NCBI GenBank assembly: GCA_019321725.1
Contig: CM033110.1
Span: 23,677,210-23,741,209, forward strand
DNA from: Paulownia fortunei
Lineage: Eukaryota > Streptophyta > Magnoliopsida > Lamiales > Paulowniaceae
Reading direction: 5' to 3'
Length of the DNA: 64,000 nucleotides
This document shows, one piece after another, positions 21,332 to 34,100 of this stretch. A model generated the notes under the pieces. That model was not told the DNA's origin, did not search any database, and saw only the letters and a list, made by a program, of their open reading frames with translations. Each line of letters begins with the position of its first letter. Positions within the stretch are counted from its first letter, which is position 1. Both the position numbers and the translations under genes were made by a program.

Positions 21332-24103
21332 AATATGTAATAAAAAATTAAAGATGTAAAGTATGATGGTAAAGAGGTAAAATAAGTTGTTTTTTATTCA
21401 ACTCAAAAGTTATTTCTAATTTATGAATTCTCTTGTATTCGTATATGAAAATTATCATTTTATTCACGAGCATTAATAAAGCATTGATTATAAACCCAAC
21501 TTCTAATAAATTGTGATCATATTCAATTACAACGTGTGGCACGATGCATGATTAAAGACAAAGGGAAAACTTGAGTTCAATGAAAAATAAACAAGAAATG
21601 TTGATATTAAACGAAAAGTATATGATTTATTGTAAAATCGATCAAATTTATCACTATATACTCTTAAAAAATGGCAAGAGGCACAAAAAAGTGGCAATTA
21701 GGCATTCAATATGTCCAACAGTAATATTATAAATTTTAAATATATAATGATCTTTGTGTGATTTTAAATTTGTAATACATTATTTTATACCACATAAAAT
21801 ATTTTATTACAAATTCTATTATATTTTCTATTGCATTGTTTTGATTGTTCGTAGCATGTAGAATTTTATTCGTAAAATGTACACGTGACGCCAATTAATG
21901 CAATATAATTTGTAATAGAAGATCGTTTCCGATTTTATATGAAAGTCATAAGCTAAGTGACATTACGCATAAATTTGTACATATTTTCTTTCTAAATTTG
22001 TTTGCATATAAATAATATTATTATGTAAAAATGTGAATATATTCAAGTAGGAGAAAACTATATATTACATCAGCATATAGTGAAATTCGGGGCAGTATTA
22101 TAGCTTTTACTTTTATGTGTGTATGTGTGCTTGTACCATAATACAAACATTGTGTATGCTCCAGGCGAAGGTGTAAATTCCTTGGCAAATTTGTGCAGAA
22201 AAACCTAATCATTTCCTCAAGTATATCAAAATTTCTTTTGTCAACTAGTAGATCTCAAGTCTAAAGCTTTTTCAATAACAATTTACTTTGATTTAATTGC
22301 TAAGACTACAACTCGTATTCATTTTGCAACACTTGTAGTGAAAACTAATAGCTGACCAACCACATATACACAAATAAGAATCACGGTATGAGATACATTT
22401 TTTTTAAACTAAAAGAAGAACGAAGCTTCACCTCCGGGGCACCGACGCATTGCCTTCTTTTTTTGACTGTTGATCTTGTCGGTGATTATAACTGTCATGG
22501 GGTATGGTATTTTATAATTTTTTAAGCATTTACTGTACTTCATAAAAAAAAAGTCAATCTCAATACTAGAGTCGTTATTTTATAAACATAAATTATATTC
22601 TACTCATTTTCTAAGAAGAAGAATCTCCACCAAAATTATTTTTAGACCTTATATTTTTCTATGTCTATCTAGTTGTTAAAGATTTCGTGCATGTTTTGGA
22701 GTACTTTTTGAAATAAAAATCTATTTATAAAATAAACTTTTTAATATGAAATTACATATAAGTATTGTTAAGTGTTTGATAGAAATGTATTTTAATACTC
22801 ATTTAGTAAAAATGAAAGAAAAAAAAATTAAAAATCACAACTTTGTATTTGAACTTATTTTAAAAATTCATTCAAAAATAATTACCAAATACATAATTTT
22901 TTAACAAATGAACTTTCATATCTAAAAGTTCATTTGAAATGAATTTTTAAACACCCTCTTTATTCCCAACCTGATTGGATCCTCTATCTGCCCCTCTTCC
23001 AAATAAGAATAGAAATATACCCTTTCACAATTCTAACCCTGTAATTGCCCCTCCATGTTCCTTACTTGTCGTTAAAACTTGTTCCATCACTAAACGTTGC
23101 ATTTTATGATGAGCTATAGAGGAGCAAGAATATTATTTTTGTTTTATTAAGTAAACATCCAGAAATAGTTAATGAATAATGTTAATATTTATTAAAGGAG
23201 TATCTACCATTGTCTCAATAAATACACAATCGTCCTAACTAATGATCCAATAACACAACTACTGATCTATGACCCTCTCAACCATAGTCAACCATCGTCC
23301 ATTCTTTTTTTTTTTTTTTTGGATAGGTAAAAAATTACCTGGAAATACCATCGTCCATTCTTGACAGGTCAATTGGTCATTGGAGATATAACTATCTCTG
23401 GCATTTTTACTCCAAGGGGAAAATATCTAGCCTCAGTAATTGCCCCTTTAAAATAAGAGTATTTCAATAGTTGGGTTCAACATCAAATCATGTTTCTTTT
23501 GTCTTAGCCTTCATTCCTGTTCAAGCGAAAAAAAAAAAAAAGCATAATTTTTGCTAATTCCAAATTTGGTTTTAAGAATAGTGAAAAAAATGCTAATAAA
23601 GTCAATCAAGCCATCGTTGCATTTTTCATATAAATAAAAATAGTGATCATTTACTTATTTTGTTCATGATGAGAAGGTTACATTTTACCATATCTGCCGA
23701 AGTCGTATAAATATATTCATATTGATGAACACAATGATATATATGATGTTTTTTATAAACATAAATAATAAATGAATTGGAATATCTTTGCAATACTGTT
23801 GCCTCGTTGAGGTTGAGAGGATATCCATTTATCACATGTAATTGCGGGAATTAATTTTAGCACACAGCATTGTAAACTAGCAAACAAAATTCACTATTAA
23901 GAAGAAAATTAGTTAAAAAGTTATGAACAGAATATATTTTTGCATTTCTTATTAAACATTCTTTTTATCACATTGATGAATACTAGAATCAAGGTGGCAA
24001 ACTACATTGACAAAGATCGAAGCCCAGTTGAATTTCTTCAGGACTGAAACCACGATTTCTCCTTACTCATATATGCACTCGCCATTTGCTTCCTCTCTTG
24101 CAC
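20035..24103. other. Intergenic, AT-rich
   Basis: No gene seen. The 20,085-20,180 stretch is a GC-rich block at the promoter of the ARM-repeat gene, with repeated gcggg/ccggc words. An AT microsatellite lies at 21,301-21,329. At 22,690-22,960 a repeat ends in aaacaccctc and contains complementary halves, resembling a decayed GTGTTTG-type MITE. Confidence 0.5.
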
Positions 24104-24335
24104 TATAAAAGGATTCTCTGTCTCTCGGCGCCCCTATTCGCCACAAAACTCTGCGTCGATGGCGCTTGCCGTCTCGACGTCCTCCTCCAATACCTCGTCA
24201 GAAATCCTACCTTCTCCAACCGCCTTCCAAAACCTCCACCGCCAACCGCCTCCTCCTCCTGAACCTCCGCCGGATTGTTCCCTTGATGTCTCTCTCGGTC
24301 TATCCATTGGAACTGATGATGGTTCTTACAGGTAA
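24104..24335 (+). promoter_or_regulatory. TATA box and candidate first exon of the MBD9-like locus
   Basis: A canonical TATAAAAG at 24,104-24,111 is followed by an ATG at 24,159 that opens a proline-rich 58-codon frame (residues such as RQPPPPPEPPP). It closes at a TAA that overlaps a good splice donor (exon end 24,331, then GTAATT). The same segment, diverged, begins the downstream pseudogene near 41,545, so it belongs to the duplicated unit. Joining this exon to the acceptor at 31,087 does not stay in frame with the downstream coding region. It may therefore be a leader exon, an upstream open frame, or the remains of another gene's first exon. Its connection to 31,199 is unproven. Confidence 0.5.
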
Positions 24336-25089
24336 TTTCTTGCATCTTTGGTGTGTTGATTAGTTTGGTTGCATGTGAAACCGGATTTCGTTTTTTTGTA
24401 ACCTTTGATTTCGACATATCATGTGGCGGAACGGATTTGAAATGTTCTGTGTTCTGAATGCTTTGTTCGGAGCATGTTACTATTCCAGACTCACTGCTTC
24501 ACAGCATCTGTTGATTGATTCGGATTGGTTTGCGCTTTTTTGGAACTCTTAAAATGATAATTTCGTTGAATTTAGGGTACTGAAATTTTAAGATCTTAGG
24601 AACTGAATTTGGTACTTTTAGTTTTGTATTAACTTAATGTTTAATGTTCTATATTTCAGCAAAGGATTAAGTGCCATAATTTTTGATGAGTTATAAGTTG
24701 CCCATTAAGTTTTCACCTCTACTTTGGAAAATACTTATGAATGCCTAGAGGGTTCTTGTTATTGATTTGAAGCATTTTTAGAGCCAATTTACGACATCAG
24801 TGCAGGGGTAAAATTGAGAGGGAGGAAGGGAGGGAGAATAAGGAATCTCCTTTTTGCACGTATTATTCTTTTTGAATCTACTTATTTGGGTTTTTTAGTG
24901 AAAGCATGGAAAAAAATTGTCAGAGGAGCATCTGATTGATCATTAAATGATGAATGAACTCTATACTTTGTACTGAGCTTGTGAAATTCAGTTTCTGGTG
25001 TATCATTTATTACTTTATTTTTGGAGAACTAACGTTCAGCTACAGATTTGTTATTCCCTTCACACTTACAGCGTTGCTAATTCCACTAA

Positions 25090-25765
25090 TTTACTTGTTC
25101 TTAACAGATAAGCCACTCAATCTTGGCAAAGCATGTGGTGGTAAAGGCAATGGTGTCATCATCATATTGAAAATCAATAATTCTTTGATTTCAAAGTTAG
25201 ATTGATAACAAGCTGAAGAAGAATATGCTTATGAAACTCTAGTGCTCCCAAGATATTTGAGTTTCCGTCGAATGCATTCTTCCAAGCATTTTAATTCTGA
25301 ATCCTGAGAAGAGAAGTCATACTTTGTTGATGCAGTTCCTTGATTTCATTAGTAATTATCGAAGGATTTGTATTGGATCAGCAATTTATTTAGAATGAAG
25401 TTTAAGAGCTCTCTTCTTTTTCGTTTGCTTCCCACAGAACAAAGAAGTTGAATTAGGGAAAACATCTTGAATGATATGCTTATCAGTTACATGAGGGCAT
25501 GAGGGCAAATCTAGGGCAAAACCAATTTCCTTCAGGTGGACTCAATCAGTAAGTGTGATACTTTGCACTAGAATCGTCACATAGCAAAACCTTTTTATTG
25601 TCTTGATCAATGCCACATACTCTACACACCCCCTTCATCCCAAGGTGCTTTGGGATTTCATTTGCCAAAAAAAGATTATTTTCATATCCTTTTTTGAATC
25701 AGCATTTATGGACTCTAATTTGCTGTATTTTACCAACTTTTGGTGTAAAGCAGCACCCTAACTGC
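25090..25765 (-). pseudogene. Inverted, decayed copy of the PHD exon and following exon of the MBD9-like gene
   Basis: Read on the minus strand, 25,765 to about 25,395 matches the PHD exon (35,360 to about 35,740) nearly base for base. The match includes the intron-exon junction, the GVCRVCG region and the later cysteine codons, with a 16-bp gap and frameshifts. It continues at about 25,395-25,150, matching 36,180-36,400, and at 25,150-25,090, matching about 36,655-36,725. Segments of both exons and the intron between them are deleted. Preservation of the splice acceptor suggests a genomic rather than an mRNA-derived copy. It lies on the opposite strand, inside the region upstream of the same gene, about 10 kb from its source. 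Confidence 0.88.
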
Positions 25766-27889
25766 CCTCGAGCTTTTTATGAAACTTTGTCATCTACCTG
25801 TACTTGTGGTATACCGATACTTGTGGTCAATTAGAACAGTGGTGATGTTTTGGTTATATATGATGGTTGCGTGTTCATCGTATCACAAGGATGTGGTAGG
25901 ACGGTGCTGGAGTTTTAGAGGAGTCTACTGGGGATTGGATTTGATAATGTAGCCTTATCCCATAGCTTGCAAAGCTGAAAGTAGACAAGAATTTGGCGTA
26001 CTCAAGGTTTGTGCTTTCTGCGTCTTGTTTGTTTTGATACAATTCGTTAGTGTTTATTAAGTTGTACCTTCTGATTTTGACATTAATATATCTAGTTAAT
26101 AAAATGGGACTTGTGATGAAGTGTGATTGTAAGGTTATAAATATAAAACTTCTTTAATAACCTTCCTGCATGCAAGAGAACCAAAAGTAGTCCATCCTTC
26201 TATCACATTTTGTTATTTTTATTGGCTACATAGATTTATCATGTTCATTCGAGTATTTATTTTCACGTACTGTAGCAGTAACATTATCGACAATGCATTG
26301 GTATTGTCATTAGATGTTATTGTTTTGCCAATAAAATATTTTGCGAAGTTAAGGTGTTAAACACTGGAAGATTAGATATTTATGTATGAGACTATAAAGT
26401 TCCTGTTTTCATGTAACTCAGAGAATTCACATTTATTGTTCTCACAATATCTTTCAAAATCTACCTTTTTTGGTTCTTTTAAACTTCTGCGTTTGAATTC
26501 ATTTGCCCAACATATTTTCATTTTCCTGAAATGAAAATGTGTTTGGTTTGAAATATTTTGAGATTATTTTTTTTTTGAAAACATTTATAAAAAGCAACCC
26601 TATTTTCAAACCCTACACTCTAATTTTCAACCCTATTTTTGAAGCGCACACCCTATTTTTCAAAAGGCTACACCCCATTTTCCGAAAACACTCTTTATTT
26701 TACATTTGATAACAAGTAAGCCAAACATTTCTTCTCAAAATAAAATGTCAAGTTGACCTTATCAATTCTATTGGTCAAACTTTTCTACTTACTCATCCAA
26801 AAATACATTTTCATTTCTACACATTCCCTTAAGGAATCTTCTCAAAACATTTCTGAAAATATTTTCTCTAAACGATAATGGAAATGAATCCAGACATAGT
26901 GTCACATTTTGTCCAAATGCTCATTATAGACATCTGAAATATTTTTCCTTCCATCCTTGCAATTTTTTTTTCTTTTTCTCCCAATGAGATAAGTTGGATA
27001 TAAATGATTATCTTCCACTTCAGTTCTCACCTTTTGACTGTTTTGATTGAAGCATATTTCTATTTGAGGAAGATATTCTTTTTAAGTTCTTTGCAGTGCT
27101 ACTTTGGCTTGAGTATTCTCTTTTAAATTTCATTATTGATTAAAGCTGGGCTTGCATTTTCCATCTGCCTTTAGTACCACTTTTCTTCCTCAAAATTGAA
27201 AAGAATACTTAATGATTAAACACTAAATTGAGGATAGCCTTACTGTTGGAGCAAGGTATAAATGAGAACTTAGATGTAAGAATTTCTTGTGTCTAAGTTG
27301 GAAGCTTTGACTGCACGAGAAACTAAGTCGTGGGTGTTATGCCCTTCAAAGAGAGAGTATTTTGTACATTGATCATATGGAGCTCTTTTCAGAGATTTAA
27401 GTTAGACTATCACTCATCTTGTTTTTGACTATTTTGAAATCTGTTCTATTTAGAAGGGGAAAAAGAGAAATCAAAATTTAGAGCATTAGTTATCCTGCTT
27501 TCGAAGAAGTGGAAAACAAAAGATCACTTGGAAATGATATCTATATTTGTCTTAATTATATGCTTTCTTGAATTTTCTACATATTTGATAACTAGATTGT
27601 ATCATCTGATATTTCTTGTGATATTTGTTTGTGTTCTCAAGCTATTAATCATAGGCCTATGAGTTTTCCTGCATTTTCATGACAATTCTCTCCCTGTTTT
27701 CTTTTTATGATGGTATGACTGTCTGTGAGTCGGAATACATAGACATAAAATGCTAAATTACTAAATTTGTTACATAAAGACAATGATTATTGATATGGAA
27801 GCATTAAGTTACCTAATGCCAGATCCAGTCCTGATAATGAGGATGATGGTTTTTTATGGGATTTCATATAGTAATTATCAAACTGGTAA

Positions 27890-28065
27890 ATGATCTGCAA
27901 TAATTGGGTAATACTTGAAGTGGATTTTTGGGAAAAAATGACCAGTGGAGTGATCTGCAATAATTGGATCATACTTGAAGTGGATTTTTGGGAAAAAATG
28001 ACCAGTGGAGTGATCTGCAATAATTGGGTCATACTTGAAGTAGATTTTGGCAAAAAATGACTGTG
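27890..28065. repeat. 60-bp tandem repeat, about three units
   Basis: The unit beginning gatctgcaataattgg and containing accagtggagt repeats with a period of exactly 60 bp and very few differences. Because 60 is a multiple of three, the minus strand carries repeating open frames. I take these as a by-product of the repeat. Confidence 0.9.
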
Positions 28066-28142
28066 AGAGTCCTTCAATCCTTAATTCGTTGTATAGCTTT
28101 GATTTCAAACACAGAGACATGCAAAAATGCTAAATTACTAAG

Positions 28143-28430
28143 AAAGGGCCAATCCCCTTGACTCTATAGCACCCAGCACACCCCTGCTTCCGGATACCAA
28201 ATCGCCCACCACAACTCTAATTTCCAAATAGACAATACCCACTCCATGCCGCACCCCCGGTCCTCCCATCTGCATAGCCCTGGAACTCCCAGATCGAAAC
28301 CCGCAGTATCGCCTCTGACTGCTGCCTGCACACCCGTCCCAGCCCTCACCTCCACCCCCAACTGCTCCGCTCATTGCCATCCCTGCCCTCCACCAAGGGG
28401 CCACAAAACAGGTCAAGAAAGCTACAAAGA
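28143..28430. other. GC-rich block inside AT-rich DNA
   Basis: Roughly 290 bp of C-rich (plus strand) sequence, sharply unlike its AT-rich surroundings. A 31-32 bp imperfect direct repeat (about 27,737-27,767 and 28,108-28,140, sharing atgctaaattacta) lies just to its left. Open frames occur on both strands but none resembles a known protein. It may be a captured gene fragment or a retroelement piece. Confidence 0.5.
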
Positions 28431-31198
28431 TTGGGAGGTCAATAGAGGTCAGTTGCTCGATTGGATGGTTTTATGACTTTGAGTATGCTATATTGGTTAA
28501 TGTTGTTAATGGCTTATTTCCCATTGTTTTAATGATTCTGATTAATTAGTATACCTTTTCTTTTTCCATGATATAAGCACACAGCATATATTACCTTGTG
28601 TAATCAAAATTGTATTAATTGCTTTATGCCTCAACTAATTTTTTTGTGAAATGGGTTTTAACTGCATTCAGGCTGAACTTTGGCTTAAAATGATTAAAGT
28701 AATTGGATAAGGTGCTTTTGGGTCGGGGGATGGTCACAGAAATCTGATCAGGTGACGGACCTGGTTTGGCCAAGCCCAATGCTATTTATATGGTTCTTTT
28801 TGTTTTTTTTTTTCATTTTGATTTAGAATGAGTGTAAGCCAATTTCTAGAAAGTGATGGATGGGCATAAATAGATTGGTGGTTGCATCAAACCATTTACG
28901 ACCCGTGCATTTAGAGCCATCCAGTGATAACATTCCTTTTTTTTTCGTTTTTGCAGTCAAGATTTAAGTTCTAGTTCGTATGACCTTCTACCCTTGCTAG
29001 AACTGGGATGCTGCTATATCCTTTTTGGTAAAATACTCTAAATGGCATGAAGTAGTTGGCTTTGGGATTGGTACGTTTTAGTGTATTTAAGTTTGCTTTA
29101 AGAATGAATACATTGATTCTTTATGTTGGCGCATCCACTTTGCATTAAGTCACTAGTAAAAATCGTATTTTTTGAATAAGCAGGGTATGGCTGCAAAATT
29201 TTGTTATGGATGCTCTACATATAGCCTCCAAACAATCCCCTAATGTTATGCCAGTCTATTCTAGGGTTTGCTGTTTGACCAAAGAGATTATTTTAAACCC
29301 GCCTCTACATCGAGCAAGATTTCGATAATAGTGAATTTTATTATAGCCCTCGGGTAGACTACAAAAGGCAGAGAGGTTTTTGGTGAGGGCATCACTTTTT
29401 CTATTCCTCTTTTACCGTCCTCTCCTTCTTGCCTAGCCCAGCTGCTGGTTCCCGTGAAACTAAAGCCTGACAATTATCTATAATACTTTGTGTGCTGCAT
29501 TCATACCTTTAGAGATTCTGGGAAACTGGTTATAGGTAAGAGTGTTTTTACCTTGTAAGATCCATGCTTTTAATTTGTAATTGATAATTGATCAGTTATG
29601 GAAGTTCTTTCTTGTTGATAAGATGTAGTAACTGGTCTTTTTGGTCTAGATTTGGGTATTTATACTCGCTAGAAGTATGTACGTCGTTTAGATCTGGTTC
29701 TTTCTAAATTCTGTATGAGATTGATGCAAATGATCATGTTGCTAGATGCCATCTTTTGTAATCAGTTCCAATTTTAGATATAGAATGGGCTTTTGGGATT
29801 TAACGGGAAATAGAATTGACAGGCCTTGAAACTAGTTCTTTTGGGAGCTTTCATTCAGTTGTCAAAATCAGATACTTTACGGTTTAAAGTTGGATAAAGC
29901 TTTTTTCTGTTATGACAATGTATGGTAAAAAGTTTTTGTTAACTCGAGATTTTTTTTTTATTTTTTGGATCAAAATGTTTGATTTTTTAATGAGATCATT
30001 AGCTCCTGAATTTTGATAATTTTTGGCTCTCATTTATTGGGAATTTTCCCTCTAAAGCTAGAGTTAACAATGTCTGGGCACCTCATGTTGCTTTTCCCGT
30101 CTAGAAGTCACTGGTGATATGCTATTTTGCTCAATATGTTACAAGCCATTGGGTATGTAAGTGATAACTTGTACGGCCAAGTTGACTGCAGAGCTTGAGC
30201 TATGTAACAATTTGTGCTACTTATGAAGCACATTGATTATGTGAGGGTAGTGAACAAGACCTAGGAAAACTGGGAATTACCTGCAAAAACATTATAGAGT
30301 GAGGAATCTGCTATATGAAACATGGAAAAGTTGTAATATTTTATTTTCTCCAACTTCACCCCATCCGGTCCCTATTCCTTTTTTAGAGTGGGAATGGATT
30401 TTGGGGATTAGCATATTTTTGTCCTAGCAACTTTGTGTTGTGGGGTATTTAAGCTATATCTGAACATGCATTCTGACTTGCGGTCTGAATATTGGTTGGT
30501 ATAATCTGAATGCAAGATGAGATAAAACTTTTACTCTGTTAGTCCATGAAGTATTCTTGACACACTTTCTACTGCTTGCTTTCGTTAACTTATCTCAAGG
30601 GCTCATGGGGCTGGTGGGGGAAGTAAAGAATCAGCAAGAGCATAATGCTCTGTGTTTAGAAGCCATCCTATTCATATATGTTGCATTAAGTCAAAATTGT
30701 GAAGATTGTGAAAGCTATGTTTAATGCCATTTGGATGGTTATGATGCCACTTCTTTGCTATTTATATTAGCAATCCAGTTTTTCATCTGCTATTTGGAAT
30801 GTTTACTGATCAAGGTTGAGTAGTGTCTCCTGTTTTTTAGTGACTCAGTTTTTGGTTTGGCTAATGACTGATACTCCTTCCGTCTCAACTCTTAATTAAT
30901 TCTATTATATTTCTTTTGCTGTTGGTCTATTAAGGCAGATGTATTGATTCTGTTTTAGAATTTGTAGAGTTAGATAATTACTGCCTGCTTGTACATTGAT
31001 TCTTGCAAAGCACATTCCTGGTGATTAATCTTTCGGTTGCTTTTTGATTTGGTTTCCCAGTAATAAATTAAAGTTGTTGCATCTCAGAGTGGATTTCACT
31101 TCAAGAAGATCCTTTGAGCAAACGAATAGAGGTTTCAAGTTGTGGTGTAATTTTTTTGGGTGCGTTGGTGTATCAAGCCTAAATATTTGCACGTTCTA

Positions 31199-34100
31199 AT
31201 GGAGGCCCATGGGAAAGATGAAAGTCAGATAATTGAAGATCCTGTCACAGAGAATCATCCCCCTCTTGGAAAGCATATTAGCACCAAATTTACTCCTCCG
31301 CTTTCAGGTGATGTTCTCGAGGTAAGTTCATATTCATTACGTGAAGATTATGCTATCATATATGATTGTGAACAACAGATTAGTTTTTATCCCTCCAATT
31401 TCTATTTCTGCTTTATATGCAGTCATGGAATTTCCTGTGGCGTTTCCGTGAAGTGTTGGGTCTGAAAAAAAGTTTCTCATTTGAAGAACTAATTACAGAA
31501 CTTAATGGGTCATTGTTTGATGGATTATCTGAAGCTCACATCTTGATGTTGCAAGTCCTGATAAGTGAGCTCCGTAGGAAATTGGAACACGGTAGAAAAA
31601 GGATTGTGAAATACTCAGCTGCATCCATAAGGACTGTGATCAATGTGCCTCCTCTAAACGACCTAACTTGGCCAGAATTGGCTAGGAGGTACATTTTGGC
31701 AATGTTGTTCATGACTGGTGACCCTGACTCAGCAGAGGTTTGTGAAGGCATGGATGTATTCAGCTGCTTATATGGTGATGGTGGGCCAAGATGTGGTGCA
31801 TTAACCGGAGTTGTTGGACTGGAAGCAGATGCATTGGTGAGTTAAGATTTATATGCTTGTTTCCCATTTTTAGCAAGAATAATCACTCTTTCTTTCTTAA
31901 TTGAGTTAATCTCAACCTTGTTATGTAACATATTTTTTATTGCATCCTTCTATTTTTTTTATTTTTTTTTTGTTTTGTATAGGCCAATATAAGTAAGCAT
32001 CAGCCATTCGATGATTATGTCCTTTTTTTTTTTAAATTTCCTGTTACGCAGAATGTTAGTTCATATACAGTAGTTCTTAGTTTAAATAAACCTCTCACAC
32101 TAACAGCGTAATGCTATTTGCTTGTATATTGTATGATCTCCAATCACACTCTTATATTTTCCTCTAATATCTCTATAACTGTGTCCTTGATTGATATGAA
32201 TTATCCTACTGAAAAAATTGTGCCGACCTTTTTGTTGTTAATTCATTCTTTTACTTCTTTTTTTCTTGCTCAAATCTGACAATGGTGCTGCTAAGAGCTT
32301 CAGGTTGTAGAATTATCAAACTCTATGGCTGGAAGTCCCAATGATAGCAAGTATCTCAACCTCAAGTGGTTGAGGGAGGTTTTATGTGGCTGTTGTAATG
32401 GTTTCCCATTGCAGCATGTATCAGTTGTAATTTGCTAACCAGTTATCAGTTTGATGTAATATAATTTATTCTTTGGCTTCGAGTTTCTTACATTTGTAAG
32501 ACTTCTATTGTAGGTGTTCACATGTTATAATTATTAACAACTTCATCTTTTTCTACGTATTATAATTATAATTGTTGTCATCATTGCTGTTTCCGTCGTC
32601 GTCATTAACATTATCATTAGTTGTAGTTGTACTAGTCTAATACTACTCATTATCATTACAATTATTTTATTACTGTTCCTCTTACTATTGCCACTGTACA
32701 CTTTTGTGAAACTTTGGGTGTATCGTAGCAATGCATGTTGCAGGTTTATACTGTTCTTATTCTTGTTGTTTTTGCCTCTCTGTTAAGTTGCTTGCAGCAT
32801 CCGTCAATAAAATCTATGGTTCTCTGTATGATGATAGTGATAAGTTGGCGATGGATGACTTAGATTCTGACAAGGATACTATGTGTCAAAGCACCATGTT
32901 GAACGAAGGGATTCCAGGTTGGGTTCAAGAATTGGAGCCCGTCAAAAAGTTGAAGACAAATGTTGGGTCCAAAATAAGAAATTGTATTTATAGTTCATTG
33001 GCAAAGGAGCCACCGGAGTGGGCGAGAGAAATATTGGAACGTTCAGTCAGCAAGGAAGTTTACAGGGCCAATGCTTCTGGCCCGACTAAGGTAATGCTTA
33101 TCTGTGTTCAACTATGTGTTGTACTCATATGGTGCATTTGCTCTTTCACAATAATGTTTGTGTTCTAAATGTGCCCTTTTCTTCCAGAAACTTGCTCTGA
33201 ATGTTGTTGCACAGTTCTGCAGTATGCAACAAAATCTTGCCATCATGAAAAACATAAAGAATTTCATATCTATATCTGACATTGTTATGAAACAATGTCG
33301 TATTGTATTACGTCGAGCAGCTGCCGCAAAAAAAACAAAAAAGTTCTGCAACTTGCTTCGAAGGAATTTGGTGGTGTGTGGTAATAATAAAGAAGGGAGT
33401 GCAGCTGCTGCCAAAAAAAAAAGAAGGTTCTGCAACTTGCTTCGAAAGAATTTGGTGGTGTGTGGTAATAATAAAAAAGGGATTCTTGGGTCTCCAGCTA
33501 TGGTGTTAAGTCTTTTGTATTTTAGGATGATTGATATGAGATTGGCTACTGGTGTGTACTGCGGATCACATGAGGCTTTTATGGAGGACGTACGGGAGGT
33601 TTGTTGTGTTATATTTTCTCTACACTCCCATGCATATATGGATTGATCCTGTAGTCTTTTGTCCTTTGATGATGCTTTGGACACTTATTATTTACACAGA
33701 GTTGCAATTGAATCTACATTTTGGACATTTATGTGCTAAGTTATTGGTAATCACATTGCATCTGTTCAATTTCTCCATGTTTAACCTGCTAGATATTACC
33801 TTCCTTGAATATGTAATTTCTTATGAAATTAGGATGTTGACTTTCTGTTCTTATGCAAAAGCTTGCCATATATTGCATATGCCTTGTGTGGTTGGTCATT
33901 GATACAACCTCTGTACATACTCTTCTTCTTGGTCAGAATTGTTTTCTCTGTGTGTGTATAAAGTTTGAAGGTTATAGCTAAATATTGGACTTGTTCACAT
34001 TGGCAATGGCAGAAAGATACACTTTAATTCAATCTCCAATAGGTATGGCATAAGAAAACTTTCATTCTGTCTTCGTTGTTCTTCTCATTTATTTATGGAT

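Larger units (their letters stand above)
25766..31198 (+). other. Leader/intron-like region of the MBD9-like locus with repeats
   Basis: No coding exon could be supported over 5.4 kb. It holds a 60-bp tandem array (27,890-28,065), a GC-rich anomalous block (28,143-28,430) and a possible MITE at about 26,545-26,900, whose ends contain gtgtttggtttg and the rough complement of ggattcatttcc. A splice acceptor at 31,087 (tgcatctcag) could start the exon that carries the ATG at 31,199. Confidence 0.45.

Noticed and set aside
25610..25834. 74-codon plus-strand frame taken at first as a possible exon
   Set aside because: It is the antisense of the PHD exon, as the similar minus-strand frames at 35,333-35,667 show; reported instead as an inverted copy.
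28138..28416. 92-codon Gly/Arg-rich minus-strand frame
   Set aside because: Explained by the C-rich composition of the block; frames are open on both strands and nothing is recognisable.
29280..29520. Possible LTR fragment (tctacatcgagcaag... region)
   Set aside because: No TG...CA ends, primer-binding site or partner LTR could be found.
33112..33684. 190-codon minus-strand frame
   Set aside because: Antisense shadow of an MBD9-like exon that contains the 84-bp in-frame duplication.
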